NCBI RefSeq assembly: GCF_003086295.3
Contig: NC_092048.1
Coordinates: 69,482,841 to 69,546,840, forward strand
Origin: Arachis hypogaea
Lineage: Eukaryota > Streptophyta > Magnoliopsida > Fabales > Fabaceae
Direction: 5' to 3'
Length of the DNA: 64,000 nucleotides
In this document: positions 11,443-21,715 of the stretch, one piece after another
Numbering within the stretch: position 1 is the stretch's first letter
How the letters are laid out: every line of letters begins with the position of its first letter
Position numbers and translations under genes: made by a program
The notes under the pieces: model-generated
The model's database searches: none
The model's input: the letters and a program-made list of their open reading frames with translations, nothing else
What the model was told of the DNA's origin: nothing

Positions 11443-12445
11443 GGACCTTTCACTATTGTATTAGACATCTTTGGTCTCAGTTTTGATCCATTGTTCATCT
11501 TAGGAGACTGTTGATCACGTTTTAGGGGGCTGGCCATCTCGGCCATGCCTGGACCTTTCACTTATGTATTTTCAACGGTAGAGTTTCTACACTCCATAGA
11601 TTAAGGTGTGGAGCTCTGCTGTTCCTCAAAGATTATTGCAAAGTACTACTGTTTTCTATTCAATTCATCTTATTTCACTTCTAAGATATCCATTCGCACC
11701 CAAGAACGTGATGAAGGTGATGATTATGTGTGACGCTCATCACCATTCTCCCCTATGAACACGTGCCTGACAAACACTTCCGTTCTACATGAAATAAGCT
11801 AGAATGAATATCTCTTAGATCTCCTAACCAGAATCTTCGTGGCGTAAGCTAGAATGTTGGCGGCATTCAAGAGAATCCGGAAAGTCTAAACCTTGTCTGT
11901 GGTATTCCGAGTAGGATTCAATGATTGAATGACTGTGACGAGCTTCAAACTCGCAAGTGCTGGGCGTTAGTGACAGACGCAAAAGGAGGGTGAATCCTAT
12001 TCCAGCATGATCGAGAACCGACAGATGATTAGCCGTGCTGTGACAGAGCATGTGAGCATATTTTTCACTGAGAGGAGGGGATGTAGCCACTGACAACGGT
12101 GATGCCCTTGCATAAAGCCAGCCATGGAAAGGAGTAAGACTGATTGGATGAAGATAGCAGGAAAGCAGAGGTTTAGAGGAACGAATGCATCTCCATTCGC
12201 TTATCTGAAATTCTCACCAATGAATTACATAAGTATTTCTATCCCTATTCTATTTATTATTCAAAAACACCCTTATCAATTTATATCTGCCTAACTGAGA
12301 TTTGCAAGGTGACCATAGCTTGCTTCATACCAACAATCTCCGTGGGATTCGACCCTTACTCACGTAAGGTATTACTTGGACGACCCAGTGCACTTGCTGG
12401 TTAGTTGTATCGAAGTTGTGAACCATGGTATTGGCACCATGTTCT

Positions 12446-12539
12446 TGGCGCCATTGCCAGGGAAAGAAAGAGCCGTAAATTTTACATAATCAAAGTGTAA
12501 TCACGATTGTGCGTACCAAGTTGCTCACGTTGCCAGGGA
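12446..12539 (+). other. Two fossil primer-binding sites inside the C1 LTR
   Basis: TGGCGCCATTGCCAGGGA (12446-12463) follows GGCACCA and TGCTCACGTTGCCAGGGA (12522-12539) follows GTACCA. Each repeats the LTR-end/PBS arrangement of the true junction at 12574/12581. The 3' LTR has the same pair near 21587 and 21657. In C3 the LTR ends at the position equivalent to 12439. Confidence 0.75.
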
Positions 12540-12580
12540 TTGTTTGAGCCTGGACATCACAATTTCTTGCACCAAGTTTT

Positions 12581-12598
12581 TGGCGCCGTTGCCGGGGA
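12581..12598 (+). other. Primer-binding site of C1 (tRNA-Asp)
   Basis: An intact 18-mer TGGCGCCGTTGCCGGGGA starts six bases after the LTR end, and the match to tRNA-Asp appears to extend slightly further (TTG). Confidence 0.92.
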
Positions 12599-14476
12599 TT
12601 GTTCGAGTTTGGACAACTGACGGTTCATCTTGTTGCTCAGATTAGGTTATTTTCTTTTTGTTTTCTTTTCAAAAATTTTTCAAAAATATTTCAAAATTTT
12701 CTCACCTATTTTCGAAAAAAAAAATTTATTCAAAATTTTTAAAGAATGAATTCTAGTGTTTCATGAAGCATGTGAAGCCTGGCTGGCTGTAAAGCCATGT
12801 CTAAATTCATTTGGACTGAGGCTTCCAAACCATCAGCATAGAGGCAAGTTACATATTTGATAAGTAATGAGCAGTATATTCTGATATCTTTCTGAAGCTT
12901 GGCTGGCCATTGGCCATGTCTAGTGTTTTGGACTGGAGCTTTCGTTGAAAGCTTGGCTGGCTAGTGAGCCATGTCTAATTCCTGGACTGAAGCTTTAGAC
13001 TAAGAATGCAAGATTCCTGGAATTCATGTTAAAAATTTTGGAATCCTTATTTTTTCTTTTTTCATATAATTTTCGAAAAAAATCCAAAAAAATTAGAAAA
13101 TCATTAAAATCAAAAATATTTTTCTGTTTCTTGTTTGAGTCATGAGTCATGTCATAAGTTTGGTGTCATTTGCATGTGCATCTTGCATTTTTCGAAAATT
13201 TCAAGCATTCATAGTGTTCTTCATGATCTTCAAGTTGTTCTTGGTAAGTCTTCTTGTTTGATCTTGATGATTTTTTTTGTTTTGTGTCTTTTATTGTTTT
13301 TCATATGCATTCTTGAATTCTTAGTGTCTAAGCATTAAAGAATTCTAAGTTTGGTGTCTTGCATGTTTTCTTTGCATTAAAAATTTTTCAAAATTGTGTC
13401 TATGATGTTCATCTTGACATTCATAGTGTTCTTGGTGTTCATCTTGACATTCATAGCATTCTTGCATGCATCACATGTTTTGATCTAAAAATTTCATGCA
13501 TTGCATCTCTTTAGTGTTTTTCTCTCTCATCATAAAAATTCAAAAATAAAAAAAATATCTTTCCAATTTTCTTTCATCAAATTCGAAAATTTGGATTGAC
13601 TTTTTCAAAATTTTTTAAAATCAAGTTGTTTCTTATGAGTCAAATCAGATTTTCAAATATCTTTTTCAAAAATCAAATCTTTTTCAAAATTCTTGGTTAT
13701 TTTCGAAAATTCCAAAAATTTTTTTCAAAAATTTTTTTCTTATTTTTATATCAAATTTTCGAAAATAACATAATCAATTAATGTTTTGATTCAAAAATTT
13801 GAAGTTTGTTACTTGCTTGTTAAGAAAGATTCAAACTTTAAGTTCTAGAATCATATCTTGTGATTTCTTATGAATCAAGTCATTAATTGTGATTTTAAAA
13901 ATCAAATCCTTTTTTTTTTAAAAACTAATTTCAATCATATCTTTTCAAAAATATCTTCTTATCTTATCTTTTTCAAAAATATGATTTCAAAAATATCTTT
14001 TCTAACTTCCTAGCTTCTCATCTTTTCAAAATTTGTTTCAACAAACTAACTAACTTTTTGTTTGTTTGTTTCTTAACTTTTTCAAAACTACCTAACTAAC
14101 TCTCTCTCTCTCCATTTTTCGAAAATATCTTCCCTCCTTTTCAAAAATTTCTCTTTTAATTAACTAATTATTCTTATTTTTATTTTTGATTTTAAAAATT
14201 TTCGAAAAATACTAACATTTTTCAAAAACCATTTTCGAAAATCACTAACTCTTTTTCAAAAATATTTTTCAAAAATTATCCCTCTCCCATCTTATTCTAT
14301 TTATTCATTCATCTACTAACATCTCATCTCACATCTCAACCCTCCTCACAGTTGTGTTTCTTCCATTATATTACATTCTTTGTCTCCCCCTTTTCTTCCA
14401 CTCACAAAGGGATCCCTATACTGTGGTATAAAGGGTCTCTATTATTATTATTTTTCTGTGCCCTCTTCTTTGTCAT
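12599..14476 (+). other. Untranslated leader of C1
   Basis: An AT-rich leader of about 1.9 kb with no supported gene. 12765-13003 has three diverged direct repeats, each with a small hairpin (see separate entry). TAAGTTTGGTGTC occurs at 13155 and 13346. From about 13500 to 14290 it is dominated by TTTTCAAAAATTTTC-type low-complexity sequence. Confidence 0.7.
12765..13003 (+). repeat. Three leader repeats with covarying TGGCY/RGCCA hairpins
   Basis: Each unit reads roughly GAAGCYTGGC, a hairpin, ATGTCTA, then GGACTGRRGCTT. Hairpins: TGGCT-gtaa-AGCCA (12784-12797), TGGCC-att-GGCCA (12904-12916) and TGGCT-agtg-AGCCA (12958-12971). The LTR holds a fourth, TGGCC-atctc-GGCCA (11531-11545), also followed by ATGYCTGGAC. 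The T-A/C-G swap at the stem base is compensatory. Confidence 0.6.
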
Positions 14477-15852
14477 ATGAGCAGGAGCAAGGACAAGAAT
14501 ATTCTTGTTGAAGCAGATCCGGAACCTGAAAGGACTCTGAAGAGAAAATTAAGAGAAGCTAAATTACAACAATCCAGAGATAACCTTTCAGAAATTTTCA
14601 AACAGGAAGAGGATATGGCAGCCGAAAATAATAATAATGCAAGGAGAATGCTTGGTGACTTTACTGCACCCAATTCCAATTTACATGGAAGAAGCATCTC
14701 CATTCCTGCCATTGGAGCAAACAACTTTGAGCTGAAACCTCAATTAGTTTCTCTGATGTAGCAGAACTGCAAGTTTCATGGACTTCCATCTGAAGATCCT
14801 TTTCAGTTCTTAACTAAATTCTTGCAGATCTGTGATACTGTTAAGACTAATGGAGTAGATCCTGAAGTCTACAGGCTCATGCTTTTCCCTTTTGCTGTAA
14901 GAGACAGAGCTAGATTATGGTTGGATTCTCAACCCAAGACAGCCTGAACTCTTGGGATAAGCTGGTCACGGCTTTCTTAGCCAAGTACTTTCCTCCTCAA
15001 AAGCTGAGCAAGCTTAGAGCTGATGTTCAAACCTTCAGACAGAAAGAAGGTGAATCCCTCTATGAAGCTTGGGAAAGATACAAACAGTTGACCAAAAAGT
15101 GTCCTTCTGACATGCTTTCAGAATGGACCATCCTGGATATATTCTATGATGGTTTATCTGAGCTATCAAAAATGTCACTGGACACTTCTGCAGGTGGATC
15201 CATTCACCTAAAGAAAACGCCTGCAGAAGCTCAAGAACTCATTGACATGGTTGCTAATAACCAGTTCATGTACACTTCTGAAAGGAATCCTGTGAGTAAT
15301 GGGACGCCTATGAAGAAGGGAGTTCTTGAAGTTGATACTCTGAATGCCATATTGGCTCAGAATAAAATATTGACTCAGCAAGTCAATATGATCTCTCAGA
15401 GTCTGCATGGAATGCAAGCTGCATCCAACAGTACTCAAGAGGCTTCTTATGAAGAAGAAGCTTATGATCCTGAGAACCCTGCAATAGCAGAGGTGAATTA
15501 CTTAGGTGAACCTTATGGAAACACCTATAACTCATCATGGAGAAATCATCCAAATTTCTCATGGAAGGATCAAAAGCCTCAACAAGGCTTTAATAATGGT
15601 GGAAGAAATAGGTTTAACAATAATAAACCTTTTCCATCATCTACTCAGCAACAGACAGAGAATTCTGAGCAGAATCCATCTAGCTTAGCAAATTTAGTCT
15701 CTGATCTATCTAAGGCCACTGTAAGTTTCATGAATGAAACAAGATCTTCCATTAGAAATTTGGAAGCACAAGTGGGCCAGCTGAGTAAAAGGATCACTGA
15801 AATCCCTCCCAGTACTCTCCCAAGCAATACAGAAGAGAACCCAAAAGGATAG
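14477..15852 (+). pseudogene. gag: gag of C1, stop and frameshift
   Basis: Retrotransposon gag of the Athila/Tat type. It begins MSRSKDKNILVEADPEPERT and carries the typical NNFELKPQLVSLM segment, a capsid core with AKYFPPQKLSKLRADVQTFR and ESLYEAWERYK, a GGSIHLKKTPAEAQELIDM segment and an Asn/Gln-rich tail. Lesions: TAG at 14759-14761; a one-base frameshift near 14938 (the frame moves from phase 2 to phase 1); and TAG at 15850, which separates it from the protease in the same frame. No CCHC knuckle is visible. It would form the particle shell if intact. Confidence 0.88.
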
Positions 15853-15876
15853 TGCAAGGCCATTGACATAAGCACC

Positions 15877-16803
15877 ATGGCCGAACCTACAAGGGGAGTG
15901 GAGAACGCAAATCCCAAGGAGGAAGACCTCCTGGGACGTCCAGTGATCAATAAGGAGCTTCCCTCTGAGGAACAAAAGGACTCTGAGGCTCATCTAGAGA
16001 CCATAGAGATTCCATTGAACCTCCTTATGCCCTTCATGAGCTCTGATGAGTATTCCTCTTCTGAAGAGAATGAGGATGTTACTGAAGAGCAAACTGCCAA
16101 GCTTTTTGGTGCAATCATGAAGCTGAATGCCAAATTATTTGGCATTGATACTTGGGAAGTTAAACCTCCCTTGTTCATCAATGAACTAAGTGATCTGGAT
16201 CAACTGACATTGCCTCCGAAGAGACAGGATCCTGGAAAGTTCATAAAACCCTGCACCATAGGCACCATGATCTTTAAGGCTCTGTGTGACCTTGGTTCAG
16301 GAATAAACCTCATGCCCCTCTCTGTAATAGAGAAACTGGGAATCTATGGGGTGCAAGTTGCTAAAATCTCATTAGAGATGGCAGACAGTTCAAGAAAACA
16401 AGCTTATGGACAAGTAGAGGACGTGTTAGTAAAGGTTGAAGGCCTTTACATCCCTGCTGATTTCATAGTCCTGGATACTGGAAAGGAAGAGGATGAATCC
16501 ATCATCCTAGGAAGACCTTTCCAAGCCACAGCAAGAGCTGTGATTGATGTTGACAGAGGTGAACTAGTCCTTCAATGGAATGAGGACTCCCTTGTGTTTA
16601 AAACTCAAGGATCTCCCTCTGCAACCATGGAAAGGAAGCAGAAAAAGCTTCTCTCAAAGCAGAGTCAACCAGAGCCCCCACAGTCAAACTCTAAGTTTGG
16701 TGTTGGGAGGCCACAACCAAACTCTAAGTTTGGTGTTGAACTCCCATATCCAAACTCTAAGTTTGGTGTTGGAGAGCTTCAACAAAGCTCTGAACATCTG
16801 TGA
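15877..16803 (+). pseudogene. Protease domain of C1 gag-pro, followed by missing pol
   Basis: Retropepsin-like aspartic protease: the active-site segment CDLGSGINLMPLS begins at 16285, followed by ADFIVLD and the flap/second-lobe hallmark IILGRPF. The D-L-G form of the usual D-T/S-G is normal for this lineage. About 309 codons are open in the same frame as gag. After the protease a triple 11-residue repeat precedes the stop at 16801, and no RT, RNase H or integrase follows, whereas C3 has about 3 kb of pol here. It was probably made as a gag-pro polyprotein. Confidence 0.85.
16686..16784 (+). repeat. Three 33-bp repeats carrying TAAGTTTGGTGTTG within protease ORF
   Basis: The motif starts at 16692, 16725 and 16758, exactly 33 bp apart, encoding NSKFGV(G/E) three times. 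The same DNA motif is the PPT-like sequence beside the 3' LTR (19973) and before the 3' ORF (17657). Confidence 0.85.
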
Positions 16804-16852
16804 GGCTCCATGAGAGCCCACTGTCAAGCTATTGACATTAAAGAAGCGCTTG

Positions 16853-16868
16853 TTGGGAGGCAACCCAA
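16853..16868 (+). promoter_or_regulatory. Hairpin TTGGG-AGGCAA-CCCAA after gag-pro stop
   Basis: A 5-bp stem with loop AGGCAA, preceded by AAAGAAGCGCTTG. In C3 it follows the integrase stop (48266-48279). It lies at the junction between the gag-pol part and the 3' part of the element. Confidence 0.6.
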
Positions 16869-17009
16869 TTTTTATTTATTTAACTATTTTTTTCTCAGTT
16901 ATATGTCTTTGTAGGTTCATGATCATGTGGAGTCACAAAATAAATATAAAAATTGAAAACGGAATCAAAAGCAGCAGAAGAAAAATCACACCCTGGAGGA
17001 GCATCTGTC

Positions 17010-17182
17010 TGGCGTTCATCGCCAGAACAGAGCATGGTTCTGGCGCTGAACGCCCAAAATGGGCAGCTTTTGGGCGCTGAACGCCAGAACAGGCATGGTT
17101 CTGGCGTTCAACGCCAGAAATGGCATACAAATGGGCGTTGAACGCCCAAAATGGCCACCAACCTGGCGCTAAACGCCCAGAG
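17010..17182 (+). repeat. GGCGTT(G/C)AACGCC palindrome array in C1
   Basis: About six imperfect copies of GGCGTT-N-AACGCC with variants GGCGCTGAACGCC and GGCGTTCATCGCC, spaced roughly 25-40 bp. It is GC-rich in otherwise AT-rich DNA. A syntenic array follows pol in C3. Confidence 0.8.
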
Positions 17183-17508
17183 TTGGGTACAAAGGCATTT
17201 TTACATGCCTAATGGGTGCAGGGATGTAAATCCTTGAACACTCAGGATCTGTGGACCCCACAGGATCCCCACCTACCTCCACTCACTTCTTCTCACCACT
17301 CTCTTTCACACAACCCCATAAACACTCTTCCCCAAAAACCCTTCACCAATCACCTCAAACACTCTTCCCCATCACCTCTTCACCACTCACATCCATCCAC
17401 TCTCCCCCAAAAACCTACCTCATAAACTCCACCTACCTTCAAAATTCAAAACCAATTCCCCACCCAAACCCACCCATATGGTTGAACCTTAACCCCCCCT
17501 CCCTTCCC

Positions 17509-17517
17509 TATATAAAG
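17509..17517 (+). promoter_or_regulatory. Candidate internal promoter TATA box before the C1 3' ORF
   Basis: TATATAAAG sits in a C-rich tract (17250-17600) and is followed about 20 bp later by TCTTCATCA, a typical plant core-promoter layout. It lies 198 bp upstream of the 3' ORF ATG. It could drive a separate mRNA for the 3' ORF. A degenerate counterpart (TTTAAATT in a CCCCC context) is near 49045 in C3. Confidence 0.45.
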
Positions 17518-17631
17518 CCCTCTATTCTTCATCAAATTCACACAACACACCCCTCTACACCCTTCTTGGCCGAAACCACATCTCCCTCTCCCTCTCCATA
17601 TTTCTTCTTCTTCTTCTTCTATTCTTTTGTT

Positions 17632-17668
17632 TATTGCTCGAGGGCGAGCAATATTCTAAGTTTGGTGT
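17632..17668 (+). promoter_or_regulatory. AGGG-loop hairpin plus PPT-like motif, internal copy in C1
   Basis: Stem TATTGCTCG (17632-17640) pairs perfectly with CGAGCAATA (17645-17653) around loop AGGG. Three bases later comes TAAGTTTGGTGT (17657-17668). It lies 40 bp before the 3' ORF start. Confidence 0.7.
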
Positions 17669-17703
17669 GGTAAAAGCATAAGCTTTTTGTTTTTCCATTA
17701 CCA

Positions 17704-18855
17704 TTGATGGCATCTAAGACCGGAGAATCCTCTAGAAGAGGGAAAGGGAAGATAAAAGCTTCCACATCCGAGTCATGGGAGATGGAAAGGTTCATCTCCA
17801 AAGCCCATCAAGACCACTTCTATGATGTTGTGGCCAAGAAAAAAGTGATCCCCGAGGTCCCTTTCAAACTCAAAAGAAATGAGTATCCGGAGATCCGACA
17901 TGAAATTCAAAGAAGAGGTTGGGAAGTTCTAACAAATCCCATCCAACAAGTCGGCATCCTAATGGTTCAAGAGTTCTATGCTAATGCATGGATCACCAAG
18001 AACCATGATCAAAATAAGAACCCGGATCCAAAGAACTATGTTACAATGGTTCGGGGAAAATACTTAGATTTTAGTCCGGAAAATGTGAGGTTGGCGTTTA
18101 ACTTGCCCATGATGCAAGGAGATGAACGCCCCTACACTAGAAGGGTCAACTTTAATCAAAGGTTGGACCAAGTCCTTATGGACATATGCGTGGAAGGAGC
18201 TCAATGGAAGATTGACTCCAAAGGCAAGCCGGTTCAACTAAGAAGATTGGACCTCAAGCCTATAGCTAGAGGATGGTTAGAGTTCATTCAATGCTCAATC
18301 ATTCCCACTAGCAACCGGTCTGAAATTACTATAGACCGGGCCATCATGATCCATAGCATCATGATTGGAGAAGAGGTGGAAGTTCATGAGATTATATCTC
18401 AAGAACTCTACAAGGTGGCTGACAAGTCCTCCACTATGGCAAGGTTAGCCTTTCCTCACCTCATTTGCCACCTATGCAATTCGGCTGGGATTGACATAGA
18501 GGAAGATATCCTCATTAAAGAGGACAAGCCCATCACTAAGAAAAAGATGGAGCAAGCAAGAGAGCCCAATCATGGAGCTCAAGAGGCGCAAGAAGCTCAT
18601 TTCCATGAGATCCCGGAGATGCCTCAAATGCATTTTCCTCCACAAAATTATTGGGAGCAAATCAACACCTCCCTAGGAGAATTGAGTTCCAATATGGGAC
18701 AACTAAGGGTGGAACATCAAGAGCACTCCATCATGCTTCATGAAATAAGAGAAGATCAAAAAGCAATGAGGGAGGAGCAACAAAGACAAGGAAGAGACAT
18801 AGAAGAGCTCAAGGACATCATTGGTTCCTCAAGATGGAAACACCACCATCACTAA
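17704..18855 (+). CDS. 3' ORF of C1, intact ('putative plant transposon protein' type)
   Basis: 383 codons without a stop, the best preserved protein gene of the window. A basic, Ser-rich start (SSRRGKGKIKASTS) is followed by a globular domain: FYDVVAKKKVIPEVPFKLK, YPEIRHEIQRRGWEVL, VQEFYANAW, VRGKYLDFSPENVRLAFNLP, then a hydrophobic helix around the DRAIMIHSIMIGEEVEVHEI segment. The last 80 residues look like a coiled coil (VEHQEHSIMLHEIREDQKAM, QGRDIEELKDII). There is no signal peptide or obvious transmembrane segment, so an envelope role is not supported. C3 has a homologue (49185-50309) and B a more distant one (9086). Preservation in an element that has lost pol suggests recent selection or recent mobility. 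Start could be either of two adjacent ATGs (17704 or 17707). Confidence 0.85.
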   Translation: MMASKTGESSRRGKGKIKASTSESWEMERFISKAHQDHFYDVVAKKKVIPEVPFKLKRNEYPEIRHEIQRRGWEVLTNPIQQVGILMVQEFYANAWITKNHDQNKNPDPKNYVTMVRGKYLDFSPENVRLAFNLPMMQGDERPYTRRVNFNQRLDQVLMDICVEGAQWKIDSKGKPVQLRRLDLKPIARGWLEFIQCSIIPTSNRSEITIDRAIMIHSIMIGEEVEVHEIISQELYKVADKSSTMARLAFPHLICHLCNSAGIDIEEDILIKEDKPITKKKMEQAREPNHGAQEAQEAHFHEIPEMPQMHFPPQNYWEQINTSLGELSSNMGQLRVEHQEHSIMLHEIREDQKAMREEQQRQGRDIEELKDIIGSSRWKHHHH

Positions 18856-19948
18856 GGTGGATTCATTCCTTGTTCTTAATTCTTCTATTTTTCGTTTTCT
18901 ATGTTATGTGCTTATCTATGTTTGTGTCTTCATTACATGATCATTAGTAGTTAGTAACTTTGTCTTAAAGTTATGAATGTCCTATGAATCCATCACCTCT
19001 CTTAAATGAAAAATGTTTTAATTCAAAAGAACAAGAAGTACATGAGTTTTGAATTTATCCTTGAACTTAGTTTAATTATATTGATGTGGTGACAATGCTT
19101 CTTGTTTTCTGAATGTATGCTTGAACAGTGCATATGTCTTTTGAAGTTGTTGTTTAAGAATGTTAAATATGTTGGCTCTTGAAAGAATGATGACTAGGAG
19201 ACATGTTATTTGATAATCTGAAAAATCATAAAAATGATTCTTGAAGCAAGAAAAAGCAGCAAAGAACAAAGCTTGCAGAAAAAAAAAAGAAGAAAAAAAG
19301 GGGCGAAAAAAAATAGGAAAAAAAATAGAAAGAAAAAGAAAAAGCAAGCAGAAAAAGCCAATAACCCTTAAAACCAAAAGGCAAGGGCAAATAAAAAGGA
19401 CCCCAAGGCTTTGAGCATCAGTGGATAGGAGGGCCTAAAGGAATAAAAACCTGGTCTAAGCGGCTAAACCAAGCTGTCCCTAACCATGTGCTTGTGGCGT
19501 GTATGTGTCAAGTGAAAACTTGAGACTGAGCGGTTAAAGTCAAGGTCCAAAGCAAAAAAAGAGTGTGCTTAAGAACCCTGGACACCTCTAATTGGGGACT
19601 TTAGCAAAGCTGAGTCACAATCTGAAAAGGTTCACCCAATTATGTGTCTGTGGCATTTATGTATCCGGTGGTAATACTGGAAAACAAAGTGCTTAGGGCC
19701 ACGGCCAAGACTCATAAAGAAGCTGTATTCAAGAATCATCATACTGAACTAGGAGAGTCAATAACACTATTCGAAATCTGAAGTTCCTATAGATGCCAAT
19801 CATTCTGAACCTCAATGGATAAAGTGAGATGCCAAAACTATTCAAGAGGCAAAAAGCTATAAGTCCCGCTCATATGATTGGAGCTATGTTTCATTGATAG
19901 TTTGGAATTTATAGTATATTCTCTTCTATTTATCCTATTTGATTTTCA
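18856..19948 (+). other. 3' non-coding block of C1, strongly conserved in C3
   Basis: No gene. From about 19080 to 19880 the sequence matches C3 50520-51290 almost base for base, including the segments around TGAGCATCAGTGGATAGGAG and AGCGGCTAAACCAAGCTGTC. A purine tract at 19255-19350 is about 40 bp longer than in C3. Two AGCGGYTAAA words (near 19459 and 19519) are kept in both. Confidence 0.7.
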
Positions 19949-19986
19949 GTTGCTTGGGGACAAGCAACAATTTAAGTTTGGTGTTG
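19949..19986 (+). promoter_or_regulatory. Hairpin plus polypurine-tract-like motif at the C1 3' LTR
   Basis: GTTGCTTG (19949-19956), loop GGGA, CAAGCAAC (19961-19968): 8-bp perfect stem. TAAGTTTGGTGTTG (19973-19986) runs directly to the LTR start, so it is the likely plus-strand priming site. Confidence 0.7.
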
Positions 19987-21715
19987 TGATGAGCGGATAA
20001 TTTATACGCTTTTTGGCATTATTTTTAGTAGGATCTAGTTACTTTTAGGGATGTTTTCATTATTTTTTATGTTAAATTCACATTTCTTGACTTTACTATG
20101 AGTTTGTGTGTTTTTCTGTGATTTCAGGTATTTTCTGGCTGAAATTGAGGGACTTGAGCAGAAATCAGATTCAGAGGTTGAAGAAGGACTGCTACTGCTG
20201 TTGGATTCTGACCTCCCTGCACTCAAAGTGGATTTCCGGGAGCTACAGAACTCGAAATGGCGTGCTTCCAATTGCGTTGGAAAGTAGACATCCAGGGCTT
20301 TCCAGCAATATATAATAGTTCATACTTTGGCCAAGAATAGACGACGTAAACTGGCGTTCAACGCCAGCTTTCTACCCAAATCTGGCGTCCAGCGCCAGAA
20401 AAGGAGCCAAAACCAGAGTTGAACGCCCAAACTGGCACAAAAACTGGCGTTCAACTCCAATAAGGACCTCTACACGTGCAACACTCAAGCCCAGCCCAAG
20501 CACACACCAAGTGGGCCCCGGAAGTGGATTTATGCATCAATTACTTACTCATGTAAACCCTAGTGACTAGTTTATTATAAATAGGACCTTTTACTATTGT
20601 ATTAGACATCTTTGGTCTCAGTTTTGATCCATTGTTCATCTTAGGAGACTATTGATCACGTTTTAGGGGGCTGGCCATCTCGGCCATGCCTGGACCTTTC
20701 ACTTATGTATTTTCAACGGTAGAGTTTCTACACTCCATAGATTAAGGTGTGGAGCTCTGCTGTTCCTCAAAGATTAATGCAAAGTACTACTGTTTTCTAT
20801 TCAATTCATCTTATTTCGCTTCTAAGATATCCATTCGCACCCAAGAACGTGATGAAGGTGATGATTATGTGTGACGCTCATCACCATTCTCCCCTATGAA
20901 CACGTGCCTGACAAACACTTCCGTTCTATATGAAATAAGCTAGAATGAATATCTCTTAGATCTCCTAACCAGAATCTTCGTGGCGTAAGCTAGAATGATG
21001 GCGGCATTCAAGAGAATCCGGAAAGTCTAAACCTTGTCTGTGGTATTCCGAGTAGGATTCAATGATTGAATGATTGTGACGAGCTTCAAACTCGCGAGTG
21101 CTGGGCGTTAGTGACAGACGCAGAAGGAGGGTGAATCCTATTCCAGCATGATCGAGAACCGACAGATGATTAGCCGTGCTGTGACAGAGCATGTGAGCAT
21201 ATTTTTCACTGAGAGGAGGGGATGTAGCCACTGACAACAGTGATGCCCTTGCATAAAGCCAGCCATGGAAAGGAGTAAGACTGATTGGATGAAGATAGCA
21301 GGAAAGCAGAGGTTTAGAGGAACGAAAGCATCTCCATTCGCTTATCTGAAATTCTCACCAATGAATTACATAAGTATTTCTATCCCTATTCTATTTATTA
21401 TTCGAAAACACCCTTATCAATTTATATCTGCCTAACTGAGATTTGCAAGGTGACCATAGCTTGTTTCATACCAACAATCTCCGTGGAATTCGACCCTTAC
21501 TCACGTAAGGTATTACTTGGACGACCCAATGCACTTGCTGGTTAGTTGTATCGAAGTTGTGAACCATGGTATTGGCACCATGTTCTTGGCGCCATTGCCA
21601 GGGAAAGAAAGAGCCGTAAATTTTACATAATCAAAGTGTAATCACGATTGCGCGTACCAAGTTGCTCACATTGCCAGGGATTGTTTGAGCCTGGACATCA
21701 CAATTTCTTGCACCA
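19987..21715 (+). repeat. 3' LTR of C1
   Basis: 1729 bp, TGATGAGCGG to TTGCACCA, followed by the target duplication ATTTA. It carries the same fossil PBS pair as the 5' LTR and a TATA box at 20576. Confidence 0.93.

Larger units (their letters stand above)
10835..12574 (+). repeat. 5' LTR of C1
   Basis: TGATGAGCGG to TTGCACCA, 1740 bp. It includes GGCGTT palindromes (11212-11320), a TATA box (11435), a TGGCC/GGCCA hairpin (11531-11545) and, in its last 140 bp, two fossil PBS-like sequences. Confidence 0.93.
10835..21715 (+). mobile_element. Element C1: gypsy-type LTR element without RT/RNase H/integrase, target duplication ATTTA
   Basis: LTRs 10835-12574 and 19987-21715 are flanked by ATTTA (10830-10834 and 21716-21720). 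The order is LTR, tRNA-Asp PBS, 1.9-kb leader, gag-protease (14477-16803, broken), hairpin, palindrome array, candidate promoter, intact 3' ORF (17704-18855), conserved non-coding block, hairpin/PPT, LTR. The protease runs directly into the region that follows integrase in C3, so about 3 kb of pol is missing. The LTRs differ at roughly 36 sites plus a short indel (about 2%). It is probably a non-autonomous partner of a C3-like element, reminiscent of the FIDEL/Feral pairing described in peanut; that name match is unverified. Confidence 0.92.

Noticed and set aside
11824..12096. 90-codon minus-strand frame in C1 LTR, repeated at 20965
   Set aside because: Shared only because both LTRs share the sequence; C3 LTRs have a different frame there.
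17704..18855. Envelope protein interpretation of the C1 3' ORF
   Set aside because: No signal peptide, transmembrane segment or furin-like site is visible; position alone is not enough.
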